A stretch of 64,000 nucleotides of DNA from PALSA-612 sp963704335 (GTDB lineage Bacteria; Actinomycetota; Thermoleophilia; Gaiellales; Gaiellaceae), in NCBI GenBank assembly GCA_963704335.1, contig OY969889.1, positions 1,364,001 to 1,428,000 of the forward strand. The letters are read 5' to 3'. The notes beneath the pieces were generated by a model, which was given only the letters and a program-made list of their open reading frames with translations, did not search any database and was not told the DNA's origin. The stretch's first letter is position 1, and every line of letters starts with the position of its first letter. The position numbers were made by a program, and so were the translations under genes. Below, piece after piece: positions 18,105-26,643 of this stretch.

Positions 18105-19699
18105 CGGACTTCCTCCAGTGTTCGGGTCCGCCAGAACGAGAGTGCCGAGATGCCTGCGACGATGAAGAAGATGAAGATCGACACGGCGGCGGCCAGGCCA
18201 TACTGTGCGCCTCCGCCCGCCTGGAAGGCGATCTTGTAGGTGTAGCTGATCAGGATGTCGGTCGATCCGGCCACGGTTTGCTCGACCTCATACGGGCCAC
18301 CGCCCGTCAGGAAGTAGATGTTGTTGAAGAGGTTGAAGTTGAACGCGAACGAGGCGATGAGAAGCGGCGCCGTCGCGACGAGCAGGAGGGGGAACGTCAC
18401 CTTGCGGAAGACCTGGAATCCCCCGGCTCCGTCGACGCGGGCCGCCTCGGTCAGCTCCTCGGGCACGGCTTGCAGCGCGCCAGTGCAGACGAGGAACCAG
18501 TACGGGAATCCGATCCAGACGTTGACGAGGATGCACGCAACCTTGGCCCAGGTGGCGTCGAAGAGCCACGGAATGTCCGTGGGGAGGTACTGGTTGACGA
18601 TGCCGAACTCGTCGTTGAGCAGGCCCTGCCACACGAGCACGGCCAGAAACGCCGGAACCGCGAAGGGGATCACCAGGAGTGCGCGCTGCATCCGTCGCAG
18701 CTTCAGGTCGGGCTTGTTGAGGGTGATCGCGAGGAGCAGCCCGATCGCGAACTGGATGAGGACAGAGAGGAACGCGTAGGCGAATGTCCAGACGAAGACG
18801 CGAAAGAACGGATTGCGGACGAGTGGGTCGGTGAGGACCGTTTGGAAGTTCGCGAAGCCGATGTGGGTGCGCCAGCCGGGCTCGAGCTCCGCGCCCGCGG
18901 GCGATGCATACGAACCTTCGCCGTTGTCCGAGTACACGACGCCCGTCTCGACGTTTGTGAACGTGTCCTCCGCCTCGTTGTAGACGAGCGTCGGCTGAAC
19001 CTCGTTGGCGAAACTGAGCCCCTCCGGCTTGATGAAGGCGCTCCCCTCGGTGGGTATGACGAGCGCCGCCAGCTGCGCGTCGATGGCAAAGAGGGCGTCG
19101 CCCTTGACGACTTCGTAGTCGTCTGCCGCCACGATCGCACCGTTCTCGAGCAGTCGTCTGGCTCCGGGGCAAGGGCCTCGAGACCGTCTTCCGAGCCGGC
19201 GTAGAGATTGCCGGTCACGTCGTCACGAAGGAGCAGGACGAGCTTGCCGTTCTGCTTGGCCGGCGTTGAGGTGTACGTGGCAGCGTCGGCCGGCGCAACC
19301 AGCGAGCGCACCTCGATCGCGACGATCGCCTCGTCCTTCGTGAGGTTGTGCAGCGTCGACCAGTTGGTGAAGGCGATGTTGACGTTGGAGATGATCGGGA
19401 TGACGACGAACGCGATCAGGAAGACGGTGCCGGGAACGAGGTACTTGAGCGGGATCAGCCGGCGGCTGGGAACCAAGTAGACGACGTCGATCAAGAGCGT
19501 CGCCGCACCGATTCCGAAGCGCCGCGATCCACTTGTCGTCGGCGAGGAGGATGCCGATCGCCCACATCGCGAGGGCGTTCACCGCCCCCAGCAGGACGAC
19601 CTTGATCACGAGTCCCACCGTGCCGGAGAAGAACCCGATGCTTCTCGCGAGTAGCGATGGCTTCGGGACAGCCTCGGGTGCGTTGGGGACGCTGTTCAC
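18101..19699 (-). pseudogene. malF: Maltodextrin ABC transporter permease, MalF type, two frameshifts
   Basis: An inner-membrane permease with the long extracytoplasmic loop of MalF, about 532 residues when rejoined. The first helices are around GLVIKVVLLGAVNALAMWAI and LIAFVVIPIISNVNIAFTNW. A hydrophilic loop of about 200 residues (for example LVYNEAEDTFTNVETGVVYS) follows, then the transport core with EELTEAARVDGAGGFQVFRK as the coupling loop. The frame breaks near 19515 (one extra base) and near 19162 (one missing base, restoring APEARRLLENGAIVA). Net length stays a multiple of three. The start is GTG 19699 with a weak ribosome site. A hairpin separates it from malE. Confidence 0.87.
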
Positions 19700-19714
19700 G
19701 GGAGCTCGAGCTCA

Positions 19715-19746
19715 GATAGGGGCGCGGCTCTCGCCGCGCCCCTATC
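19715..19746 (-). terminator. Intercistronic hairpin between malE and malF
   Basis: A perfect 14-bp stem with a four-base loop (arms gataggggcgcggc and gccgcgcccctatc), 12 bases after the malE stop and 15 before the malF start. There is no T run, so partial termination or protection of the malE message is likely, giving more binding protein than permease. Confidence 0.65.
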
Positions 19747-19758
19747 GTTCTTGGTCGA

Positions 19759-21000
19759 TCAGCCGATCTTCTGGGCGATGCTCTTCGAGGCGCCCAGGAA
19801 GGACTTGCGGGCCGTGATCGACCCTCCGCCCTTCGTCGAGCGCACCCAGGCGGCGCCCAGGTCCTGCCAGACGCTTGCCATTTCGGGAATGTTGGGCATC
19901 GGCACGCCGCCGGCCGACGCGGCTGCGAACGCCTTCAGGTGCCTGTCCTTGATCAGGGCCTGAGCCCTGGTGTTCGCCGGAGACCGGTCGTTGGCGCTTG
20001 CGAGCTTGAACTGTGTCGCCGGCTGCATCATGTAGTTGGCCACGAGGTCCTTGGCCAGGCTCTCGACGCCGTGGGCGGACGAGTACTTCGTCACCATGTA
20101 GCCCTGGACCCCGAGGAACGGCACGGACTTGATGCCCTTCACGATCTGCGGGAACGCCGAGACTGCGAACGTGACCCCGGACTTGCGGAGGTCCGCCAGG
20201 AACCAGGGGCCGGTGACCCAGTAGGGGACCTTGCCCTTCAGGAAGAGGTCCTGCGCGATGCTGTCATTGACCTGCGACCGAATGAGCCCTTCCTTGTTCC
20301 ACTTGTCGATCAGCGGAGCGTTCTTCAGGAATCTCGGGTTCGCGAGGCCGATGTCCGACGGGTCGAGGTTGCCGGCCTTGTTCACGCCGAAGACGTAGCC
20401 GCCGAGGCCGGAGAAGAACGGGTACATGTGGTACGCGTCTCCCTGCCCCTGCTGCACGGCGAGACCGACCTGCGCCTTCGTCTTCCTCTTCGCTGCGAGT
20501 GCCTGCTTCTCCAGGTCGGCGAACGACTTCGGCACCTTCGCGAGCTTCGTGTTCGTGATCAGCGCGATGTTCTCGAGGGCGACGGGGGCGCCGTAGAGCT
20601 TCTTGATCGCCTTGCCGTACGAGAACGCGTTGAGCGCGTAGGCTGGAAACTGCTTCTTCGTCGCCGCGGACGGCGAGAGCGGGATGATCGAGCCGTTCCC
20701 GGACAGCTCGCCGACCCAGTCGTGCGCGCCGACGATGACGTCGGGAGCGTTGGCGACCGCGACGGTCGAGATCTCCTGGCGGATCGGGCCCGACTGCTTC
20801 TGGACGATCTCAACGGTGACGCCCTTGGTCGCCGCCCAGGCGTTGGCGACCTGCGTGACCGCGGGGACACGGTCGGCGTCGGCCCAGATGACGACCGTGG
20901 TTGCGTTGGGGGCGGACGTGGCAGACGAAACGGCCACGGCGGCGACGATCGCCGTGATGGCCAGTCCGACAGCGGCCCGCAAGCTACGAGTCTTGGACAT
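19759..21000 (-). CDS. malE: Maltodextrin-binding extracellular lipoprotein/solute-binding protein
   Basis: The substrate-binding protein of the importer, 413 residues and intact. The N-terminus is a signal peptide (RAAVGLAITAIVAAVAVSSA). No lipobox Cys is visible, so it may be held by the transporter or wall rather than by lipid. The mature part begins TTVVIWADADRVPAV. Family features include APDVIVGAHDWVGEL near residue 85, the hinge-region GAPVALENIALI, and the C-terminal sugar-binding lobe. It is first in the operon behind a promoter and LacI-type palindromes, and lies next to maltodextrin enzymes, so maltodextrin is the likely ligand. Confidence 0.9.
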   Translation of the reverse strand: MSKTRSLRAAVGLAITAIVAAVAVSSATSAPNATTVVIWADADRVPAVTQVANAWAATKGVTVEIVQKQSGPIRQEISTVAVANAPDVIVGAHDWVGELSGNGSIIPLSPSAATKKQFPAYALNAFSYGKAIKKLYGAPVALENIALITNTKLAKVPKSFADLEKQALAAKRKTKAQVGLAVQQGQGDAYHMYPFFSGLGGYVFGVNKAGNLDPSDIGLANPRFLKNAPLIDKWNKEGLIRSQVNDSIAQDLFLKGKVPYWVTGPWFLADLRKSGVTFAVSAFPQIVKGIKSVPFLGVQGYMVTKYSSAHGVESLAKDLVANYMMQPATQFKLASANDRSPANTRAQALIKDRHLKAFAAASAGGVPMPNIPEMASVWQDLGAAWVRSTKGGGSITARKSFLGASKSIAQKIG

Positions 21001-21049
21001 TGCATGCCCTCCCTTTTGAGCGCGTGGGGACGCTGCCCCAGATGAAAAC

Positions 21050-21069
21050 TGTTTCAGGCTTGTGAAACA
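21050..21069. promoter_or_regulatory. Palindromic operator, probably for the LacI-family regulator
   Basis: TGTTTCA-N6-TGAAACA is a perfect 7-bp inverted repeat. It sits between the malE-side promoter and the malE start, where a bound repressor would block transcription. Confidence 0.6.
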
Positions 21070-21078
21070 ACGGCCAGG

Positions 21079-21107
21079 AGACTAACCGGTTTGACCCGTC
21101 CGGTCAA
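21079..21107 (-). promoter_or_regulatory. malE: Promoter for the malE operon
   Basis: On the minus strand, TTGACC and TAGTCT are separated by exactly 17 bases. The -35 box is one arm of the palindrome TTGACC-N5-GGTCAA at 21091-21107, whose other arm serves the opposite promoter. The downstream operator at 21050-21069 fits repression. Confidence 0.6.
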
Positions 21108-21118
21108 GTGTAGATACT
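21091..21118 (+). promoter_or_regulatory. Promoter for the LacI-family regulator gene
   Basis: TTGACC at 21091 and GATACT at 21113 are 16 bases apart, giving a leader of about 55 nt. It overlaps the malE promoter, so a single bound protein could control both directions. Confidence 0.5.
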
Positions 21119-21178
21119 GTCTGTGTAAGGACTAGCGGGCACCCGGAGCGATGACGCGCGTTTCTCCCTACTGAAACC

Positions 21179-22177
21179 ATGGCCACATTGAGAGATGTCG
21201 CAACGAGGGCCGGAGTCAGCCCCGCCACCGCGTCGCGCGTGATGAGCGGCGCGACCGCCGTTCGACCGGAGACGCGGGAGCGCGTCGAGCGCGCGATGCG
21301 CGAGCTTCTGTACGTCCCTCCTGGCCGCCCGGAGTCGTCGAGTGCGATCGGGGTGCTCGTGCCCGAGTTCGGCAACCCGATCTTCGCCGCCTTCGCCGAG
21401 GCGCTAGAGCTGCACGCGGGCGCGGAGGGCCTCGCGATGATCCTCTGCAACACCCACGGCTCCGCGCAGCGTGAGCTCGACTACGTGCACATGCTCCTGG
21501 AGAGGCGTGTGCGCGGCATGGCGTTCATCTCCGCCGAGATCACGGACGTGCGGGGCAAGCACTCGCACTACGGGAAGTTGCTCGACAGCGGCGCCCGCCT
21601 CGTCTTCGTCAACGGCGGCTCCGACGAGCTCGAGGTGACGACGGTGGGCGTGGACGAGCGGGCGGCCGGACGCATCGCGACCGAGCACCTGATCGGGCTC
21701 GGCCACGATCGTATTGGCTTTGTCGCCGGCCACGAGTTCGCACTCCCCACTCGCGAGAAGGCACGTGGACGGCAGGATGCGCTCCGTGCCGCGGGCCTCA
21801 CCGACGGGCTCGTCGCCCACGAGGACTTCACCGTCGCAGGCGGGCGCGCGGCCTTGCGGAAGCTGCTCCCGCGAAACGGGGACCGTCCGACGGGCGTCAT
21901 CTGCTCGAGCGATCTCATGGCCATCGGCGCCGTGCAAGAAGCGGCTGCGCAGGGCGTGCGCGTACCCGACGAGCTCTCCGTGGTCGGCTTCGACGGGATC
22001 GCCGCCGCTGCCTGGACGCAACCTCCATTGACGACCGTGGAGCAGCCGATCGACGAGATCGCCCGGACGGCGGTCACCGCGTTGACTGAGCATGTCGCCG
22101 CGCCGGAGCAGCAGCCGAGTTACGTCTTCAGGCCGCGTCTACGCGTCGGCGGCACGACGGCGCCGCCGCCGCAGTAG
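21179..22177 (+). CDS. LacI-family transcriptional regulator of maltodextrin genes
   Basis: A 332-residue repressor. The N-terminal helix-turn-helix reads TLRDVATRAGVSPATASRVM, followed by a hinge helix region (RVERAMRELLYVP). The effector domain resembles periplasmic sugar-binding proteins: IGVLVPEFGNPIF near residue 59, TEHLIGLGHDRIGFV near residue 163, and VPDELSVVGFDG near residue 262. It is divergent from malE with two palindromes between them, so it most likely represses the operon until a maltodextrin-type sugar binds. The start at ATG 21179 places the helix-turn-helix at the usual distance; the ribosome site is weak. Confidence 0.92.
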   Translation: MATLRDVATRAGVSPATASRVMSGATAVRPETRERVERAMRELLYVPPGRPESSSAIGVLVPEFGNPIFAAFAEALELHAGAEGLAMILCNTHGSAQRELDYVHMLLERRVRGMAFISAEITDVRGKHSHYGKLLDSGARLVFVNGGSDELEVTTVGVDERAAGRIATEHLIGLGHDRIGFVAGHEFALPTREKARGRQDALRAAGLTDGLVAHEDFTVAGGRAALRKLLPRNGDRPTGVICSSDLMAIGAVQEAAAQGVRVPDELSVVGFDGIAAAAWTQPPLTTVEQPIDEIARTAVTALTEHVAAPEQQPSYVFRPRLRVGGTTAPPPQ

Positions 22178-22189
22178 ACCCTCCTAACC

Positions 22190-23248
22190 TCACAGGATCG
22201 GGTCGCCCGGCTTGACGTAGTGCTGCACGAGCCGCGCGGTCATCGCGATCGCGAGCGCGATGGCGAGCGCCAGCGCCCACCGGCGGGGAAGCGAGACGAT
22301 CCCGGCGCCGATCGCGATTGCCAGCGCGGGCAGGCCGACGAGCACGTACCGGGCTTCGAACGCCGGCTGGGCGGTCGAGGCCAGCAGCGTCGCGGCCAAC
22401 GGCGCGACAAGCCAGACCGCAACGAGTGCTGCCTTCCAGCGCGCCGACTGCGGGACCGCCTCGCGGAAGAGTTGCACCAGGCCGATCGCGCCGGCGAGGA
22501 CGGCGATGGGGTTGCGGCCGGCCAGATCCCATGCGCCGACGGCGACGCGGTAGGGCGTCGGCGTCGGGATCCAGTCCAGCTGACCGTTGTCGCCCATCAC
22601 GACGAGCACGAGCTGCGGGAGGAAGGCTACGAGGGCGGCGCAGGCTGCGAGCACCGGGACGCGAAACCCGGGCCGGGGGCGGAAGAGAACGAACGCGGCG
22701 AGGTGCGCGGCGGCCACCGAGAACGCGAACACGCTTACCCAGCCGGCGGCCGCGAGCGAGGCAGCCCAGATCGCCCACCACTTCGTCGAACGCTCCTCGC
22801 AGGCGCGTACGAACGCATAGGTCGCAACCACCGCCAGCAGCACTGCCAGCGTGTAGCCGCGCGCAGCCTGCGACCAGGAAACGAAGTACGAGCTCGCAGC
22901 CAGGGCCAGGCCGGCGACAAGGCCCGCGAGCTCGCCGAACAGCCGTCGCCCGAGCAGCGCGGTCCCACCGGCGGCTAACGCGCCGAAGAGCACCGAGGGC
23001 AGCCTCAAGGACCACTCAGACGTGCCGAAGGCGGCGACCCAGGGCTTCAGCAGCGAGTAGTAGACGAGATGAGGCGCCTCGGTGTCGCGAGCCGCCTCCC
23101 AGATCCCCGACCAGGAGAGCGTCGCCGTGTCGCGTGTGAACACCTCGTCGAACGACAGCGGCTGGGCGCCGAGCCTGATCAGTCCAAGCGCGAGCGCGAC
23201 GGCGAACACCCCGGCCGGCATCCAGCGCCACACGCGGCGAGCGTACAC
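22190..23248 (-). CDS. Integral membrane glycosyltransferase, PMT/ArnT (GT39/GT83) type
   Basis: A polytopic membrane protein of about 352 residues. The first helix is followed by an extracytoplasmic loop with LSFDEVFTRDT, the Asp-Glu pair typical of lipid-phosphate-sugar-dependent mannosyltransferases (PMT_2). EAPHLVYYSLLKPW near residue 50 matches the next loop. About nine further hydrophobic segments follow, with short basic loops. GTG 23248 is taken because longer starts would run through the divergent gene's first codons; ATG 23221 is also possible. Donor and acceptor are unknown. It is convergent with the LacI-family gene and divergent from a Vps62-domain gene 29 bases away. Confidence 0.78.
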   Translation of the reverse strand: MYARRVWRWMPAGVFAVALALGLIRLGAQPLSFDEVFTRDTATLSWSGIWEAARDTEAPHLVYYSLLKPWVAAFGTSEWSLRLPSVLFGALAAGGTALLGRRLFGELAGLVAGLALAASSYFVSWSQAARGYTLAVLLAVVATYAFVRACEERSTKWWAIWAASLAAAGWVSVFAFSVAAAHLAAFVLFRPRPGFRVPVLAACAALVAFLPQLVLVVMGDNGQLDWIPTPTPYRVAVGAWDLAGRNPIAVLAGAIGLVQLFREAVPQSARWKAALVAVWLVAPLAATLLASTAQPAFEARYVLVGLPALAIAIGAGIVSLPRRWALALAIALAIAMTARLVQHYVKPGDPIL

Positions 23249-23277
23249 GGCGGCCCGAACGCTGAAAGGATCTAGGG

Positions 23278-25182
23278 ATGCGGCGCGCAACGCTCGCGAC
23301 GGTCGCCTTCTGTGCTCTGAGCTTCCCGGGCGCAGCCCTGGCGGACCTCGCCGACGAGACGGCGCTGGCGGAGCGATACGCGCCCGTCGTGCGGCTCGTC
23401 GCTCAGGCGCAGGAGTGCGGCTACGGGGAGTCGTACACCCCGATCGACCTGGAGGTGCTCTTCGCGGAGCCGACGGTTGCACTGCGCGGCCCGTGGGGCC
23501 TTGATCTCGTGAAGATCGCGCCTGCGGCGGCGGATCTCTCGGCCGAGCGCTTCGAATATCACCTCGACTTTCCCGGGAATCCGCTGCAACCCGGTTGTGG
23601 CTACGAGCGGTGGGGGCAGCGGGTAACGAAGGGCACGCCGCCGACCGTGTACGCGCACGTGGCGGCCGAGCCGGGCCGGCCGGGGAAGCTGTCGCTCCAG
23701 TACTGGTTCTACTACGTCTTCAACGACTGGAACAACACGCACGAGGGCGACTGGGAGATGATCCAGCTCGTCTTTAACGCTGTGGACGCCAAGGCGGCCC
23801 TCGGCCGGCGGCCGGCGATCGTCGGCTACAGCCAGCACGAGGGCGCCGAGCAGGCGGACTGGGGCGATGACAAACTCGAGCTCGTAGGCGGAACGCATCC
23901 GGTCGTGTACCCGGCAGCCGGGTCGCACGCGAATTTCTACGAGTCTGCGCTGTTCCTCGGCAGCTCCGCCTCCGAAGGCGTGGGCTGTGACGACACGACC
24001 GGGCCGAGTCGTCAGATCCGACCCGCGGTACAGACCGTTCCGAGCGATCCCGCGGCGGCGCAGGACCGCTTCCCCTGGATCGCCTTCGAGGGCCGCTGGG
24101 GCGAGCTCCAGCCGTCGATCTTCAACGGGCCGACGGGTCCCAACCTCAAGTCCCAGTGGACGAGACCCATCGAGTGGTCCGATGACTGGCGGGAGCGCAG
24201 CCTCGCCGTGCCCGGCGCCGGCGCTCTCGGGACCGGGGCGACCGATTTCTTCTGCCGTGCCATCGGCGCGGGCTCGAACGCCCTGCGCCGGGCGATCAAC
24301 GAGCCGCAGACGTTGCTGCTCGTCCTGATCGGCCTCGCCCTGCTGATCGGCTTTCTGCTCACCCGTACCTCCTGGACGCCCGCCGCTCCGCTGCGGCTCG
24401 CCCGGCGACGGGCGTGGGGTCAGGTGCTCGCTTCCACGGCGCGCATGTACTTCGGGCGATTGCCGCTCTTCCTCGGCATCGGCGTCCTCGCGGTTCCCAT
24501 CGCTGTCGCCGTGACCCTCCTTCAGGCGCTGGTATTTCGCGCCTCGGAGGTGATCGGTGTCGAGGTCGGAGGCGAGAGAGGCGGTCTCCTGGTGGCTTTC
24601 ATGGTCGCGCTCGGGACGGCGTTGACGCTTCTGGGCCTCGGGATCGTGCAGGCGGTCACGGCGAGGGCGCTGGTCGAGATCGACGAGGGCCGTCGCGTCA
24701 TGCCGTGGCATGCGTTCCGGCTGGCCCTCGAATCGGTGAGGCCGTTGCTGGGCGCGCTCGTGATCGCGTCCGTACTGCTGGCGGTGCTCTTTTCGACCGT
24801 TTTCTTGCTGCCGGTGGGGATCGTGCTCGCCGTTCGCTGGGCGCTGATCGCCCCCGTGGTGGAGCTCGAGGACGCGTCCGCGGCGAGCGCGCTCAGGAGG
24901 AGCGGGCGCCTCGTGCGACACGAGTGGTTCAAGGTGGGTTCGCTGGCAGTGCTGGGTGCCGCGCTGGCGCTCATCGCCGGTCCGCTCGTCGGGGCCGTCC
25001 TGATTGTCCTGACCGAGATCCCGCTCGGCTGGCTCAACCTCATCGCAGGTGTCGTCTACGCGATTGCGCTGCCCTTCGTCGCGATCACGACCACGTATCT
25101 CTACTTCGACGTGCTGGTGCGCGACGAGGTCACCGACGAGGCCTCCGGGACACTGCCGGCCGAGATCGTGGTTTCGCGCTGA
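23278..25182 (+). CDS. Vps62-like secreted domain fused to a membrane domain
   Basis: A 634-residue protein in two parts. After a signal peptide (RRATLATVAFCALSFPGAALA), residues of about 30-320 resemble the Vps62/DUF946 domain: RYAPVVRLV, LQYWFYYVFNDWNNTHEGDWEMIQ (abbreviated here to its EGDWE core), YSQHEGA and VYPAAGSHANFY. A helix near residue 345 (LLLVLIGLALLIGFLL) leads into a second part of about 270 residues with five or six hydrophobic segments, like the membrane domains often annotated as glycerophosphoryl-phosphodiesterase-like. The function of the fusion is unknown. The ATG start follows the divergent glycosyltransferase by 29 bases. Confidence 0.75.
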   Translation: MRRATLATVAFCALSFPGAALADLADETALAERYAPVVRLVAQAQECGYGESYTPIDLEVLFAEPTVALRGPWGLDLVKIAPAAADLSAERFEYHLDFPGNPLQPGCGYERWGQRVTKGTPPTVYAHVAAEPGRPGKLSLQYWFYYVFNDWNNTHEGDWEMIQLVFNAVDAKAALGRRPAIVGYSQHEGAEQADWGDDKLELVGGTHPVVYPAAGSHANFYESALFLGSSASEGVGCDDTTGPSRQIRPAVQTVPSDPAAAQDRFPWIAFEGRWGELQPSIFNGPTGPNLKSQWTRPIEWSDDWRERSLAVPGAGALGTGATDFFCRAIGAGSNALRRAINEPQTLLLVLIGLALLIGFLLTRTSWTPAAPLRLARRRAWGQVLASTARMYFGRLPLFLGIGVLAVPIAVAVTLLQALVFRASEVIGVEVGGERGGLLVAFMVALGTALTLLGLGIVQAVTARALVEIDEGRRVMPWHAFRLALESVRPLLGALVIASVLLAVLFSTVFLLPVGIVLAVRWALIAPVVELEDASAASALRRSGRLVRHEWFKVGSLAVLGAALALIAGPLVGAVLIVLTEIPLGWLNLIAGVVYAIALPFVAITTTYLYFDVLVRDEVTDEASGTLPAEIVVSR

Positions 25183-25238
25183 TCGTTACTGCATAGACTC
25201 GTCGTGTACGCAGGTTTCTCCCCGCGAAAGGAGACGAG

Positions 25239-25441
25239 ATGTCCGTTGCCAAGGTCGTCGAGCTGACCTGCGAGCTCCCCGACGAGCTTCGAGGACGCCG
25301 TGCAAGAACGGTATCGACAAGGCCGCTGAGACGCTGCGCGATATCCAGGGCGCATGGGTGTCCGAAGAGAAAGTCGACGTCGAGGACGGCAAGATCACCG
25401 CCTTCCGCGTCACGCTGCGCATCACGTTCCTCGTCGAATAG
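25239..25441 (+). pseudogene. Dodecin-family flavin-binding protein, two frameshifts
   Basis: A 66-residue protein when rejoined: it starts SVAKVVELTCESPTSFEDAV and ends KITAFRVTLRITFLVE, with the dodecin signature GIDKAAETLRDIQGAWV. Dodecins form hollow dodecamers that store flavins. Two single extra bases break it: a C near 25275 (CGAG-C-TCC) and an A near 25304 (GTGCA-A-GAAC). Removing both gives one clean frame of normal length. The ATG has a good ribosome site (aaaggagacgag). The downstream stop is seven bases from a long inverted-repeat copy. Confidence 0.85.
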
Positions 25442-25444
25442 AAA

Positions 25445-25537
25445 GACGGGGGAAACCATGTTTCCCCCATGGACCCCCTTCTTCAAGTCTCGTTGTAGGT
25501 CACAGCGTGCCGCGCGAAGAGCGCGGTCTTCGCGCGG
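25445..25537. repeat. Inverted-repeat element, left copy
   Basis: 93 bases containing two hairpins: gggggaaac-cat-gtttccccc at 25448-25468, and ccgcgcgaaga-N6-tcttcgcgcgg at 25510-25537. A near-identical copy in the opposite orientation lies at 26083-26174. The arms between hairpins are more divergent than the hairpins, as expected if structure is what is kept. Confidence 0.8.
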
Positions 25538-25584
25538 CTAGAGCGACGGCTCGTCGCGGGCTAGAGGTGTCTACAGTCTTGCTC

Positions 25585-25966
25585 GTGGACACGGAGCAGG
25601 CGGCGCGGCGCTGGGCGGAGACATGGGCGGCCGCCTGGCCGCGAAAAGACGCGGAGTCGATCGCCGCGTTGTACGACGACGACGGCGTCGTATCGCGCGC
25701 TTGCGTTCCGCGAGCCGGACCGTGCCTCGGACTACCTGCGGAGGGTGTTCGCCGAGGAGAGCGACGTCACGTGTCGCTTCGGCGAGCCGGTGGTCTCCGA
25801 CGACCGCGCCGCCGTCGAGTGGTGGGCGAGCTGGACCGAGGACGGTCAAACGATCACGCTTGCCGGGGCGACGCTCCTTCGCTTCGACGACGACGGCAAG
25901 GTCGTCGATCAGCGCGACTACTGGAACCAGGAGGAGGGTCGGGTCGAGCCCTACCCCGGCTGGTGA
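25585..25966 (+). pseudogene. SnoaL-like (NTF2-fold) small protein, one frameshift
   Basis: About 126 residues when rejoined. It starts DTEQAARRWAETWAAAW, then reads ESIAALYDDD, and after one extra base near 25688 continues YRALAFREPDRASDYLRRVF, VVSDDRAAVEWWASW and DDDGKVVDQRDYWNQ, ending PYPGW. These are hallmarks of the SnoaL/DUF4440 fold, a small cone-shaped domain used as an enzyme or ligand pocket. The substrate is unknown. GTG 25585 is taken as the start; GTG 25567 is possible. The gene is the only one enclosed by the inverted-repeat pair. Confidence 0.75.
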
Positions 25967-26082
25967 CGGCCCTTGGCCTTCCATCCGTCGAAGTCCAGTT
26001 CGCTGGCGTTGGCTATCGACAGAGAAGCCCCGAGCGCCGGCTGAGCACGATTCCCGTAGCCGGATACAAGCAGACGCTGTCT

Positions 26083-26174
26083 CCGCGCGAAGACCGCGCT
26101 CTTCGCGCGGCACGTAGCGTCCTCCAACGCACCCGAAGAAGGGGGTCCACGGGGGAAACATGGTTTCCCCCGTC
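26083..26174. repeat. Inverted-repeat element, right copy
   Basis: The reverse complement closely matches 25445-25537, with the same two hairpins in mirror order: ccgcgcgaaga-N6-tcttcgcgcgg at 26083-26110 and gggggaaac-atg-gtttccccc at 26151-26171. The shared inner words include gaccccctt and gtgccgcgcg. It lies just beyond the stop of the minus-strand membrane gene. Bases 25967-26082 hold no gene that I can see. Confidence 0.8.
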
Positions 26175-26178
26175 GGTA

Positions 26179-26643
26179 CTAGCCGGGCTTACCGGCCATC
26201 GCCCACGCGGCGACGACGTAGATCGCCAGCAGCACGATGGAGAGCACGAGCACTGCTTTCAGCAGCCCCGCGCCCTTGCCCTGTCCCAGCTTGCGTACCC
26301 CGATGCCGCCGAGGATGAGCGACACAAGCAGGATCAGCCCGCCGAGGTCGGCTGCGATCCAGCCGATCCCGAGCCAGTCCGGCTCCGAGACGCTGTCCGG
26401 GAGATCGTCCCATCCTTCCTTCGAGTAGATCCACTCCGCGCCGATGCGCATGATGATCCAGCCGGGCAGCGCCACGGCCAGGAGCGACCAGTAGCCCAGT
26501 CGGAGGATCTTCGTGTCGGCGCGCGCCAAGCCCAGGAAGGTCGTGGCCGTGAAGATGCCGCCGACGAGGACCACCGCTCCCACGATGTGGACGAGGAGAG
26601 GAAAGTTCCAGCTGTCCGGGCGAACCGCGGCGACGATGCTCAT
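26179..26643 (-). CDS. Four-helix integral membrane protein, DUF2269-like
   Basis: 154 residues with about four hydrophobic segments: FPLLVHIVGAVVLVGGIFTA, LLAVALPGWIIMRIG, ADLGGLILLVSLILGGIG and the C-terminal LSIVLLAIYVVAAWAMAG. The His at about residue 19 in the first helix and the family resemblance to DUF2269-type proteins are suggestive only. It shares a size class and layout with its upstream neighbour, overlaps that gene by four bases (ATGA) and is probably a partner subunit. Function is unknown. Confidence 0.72.
   Translation of the reverse strand: MSIVAAVRPDSWNFPLLVHIVGAVVLVGGIFTATTFLGLARADTKILRLGYWSLLAVALPGWIIMRIGAEWIYSKEGWDDLPDSVSEPDWLGIGWIAADLGGLILLVSLILGGIGVRKLGQGKGAGLLKAVLVLSIVLLAIYVVAAWAMAGKPG

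Noticed and set aside
12009..19699. Programmed ribosomal frameshifting as the cause of the breaks.
   Set aside because: The breaks lack shared slippery strings or a common position, and they fall in unrelated genes, so sequence error or mutation is simpler.
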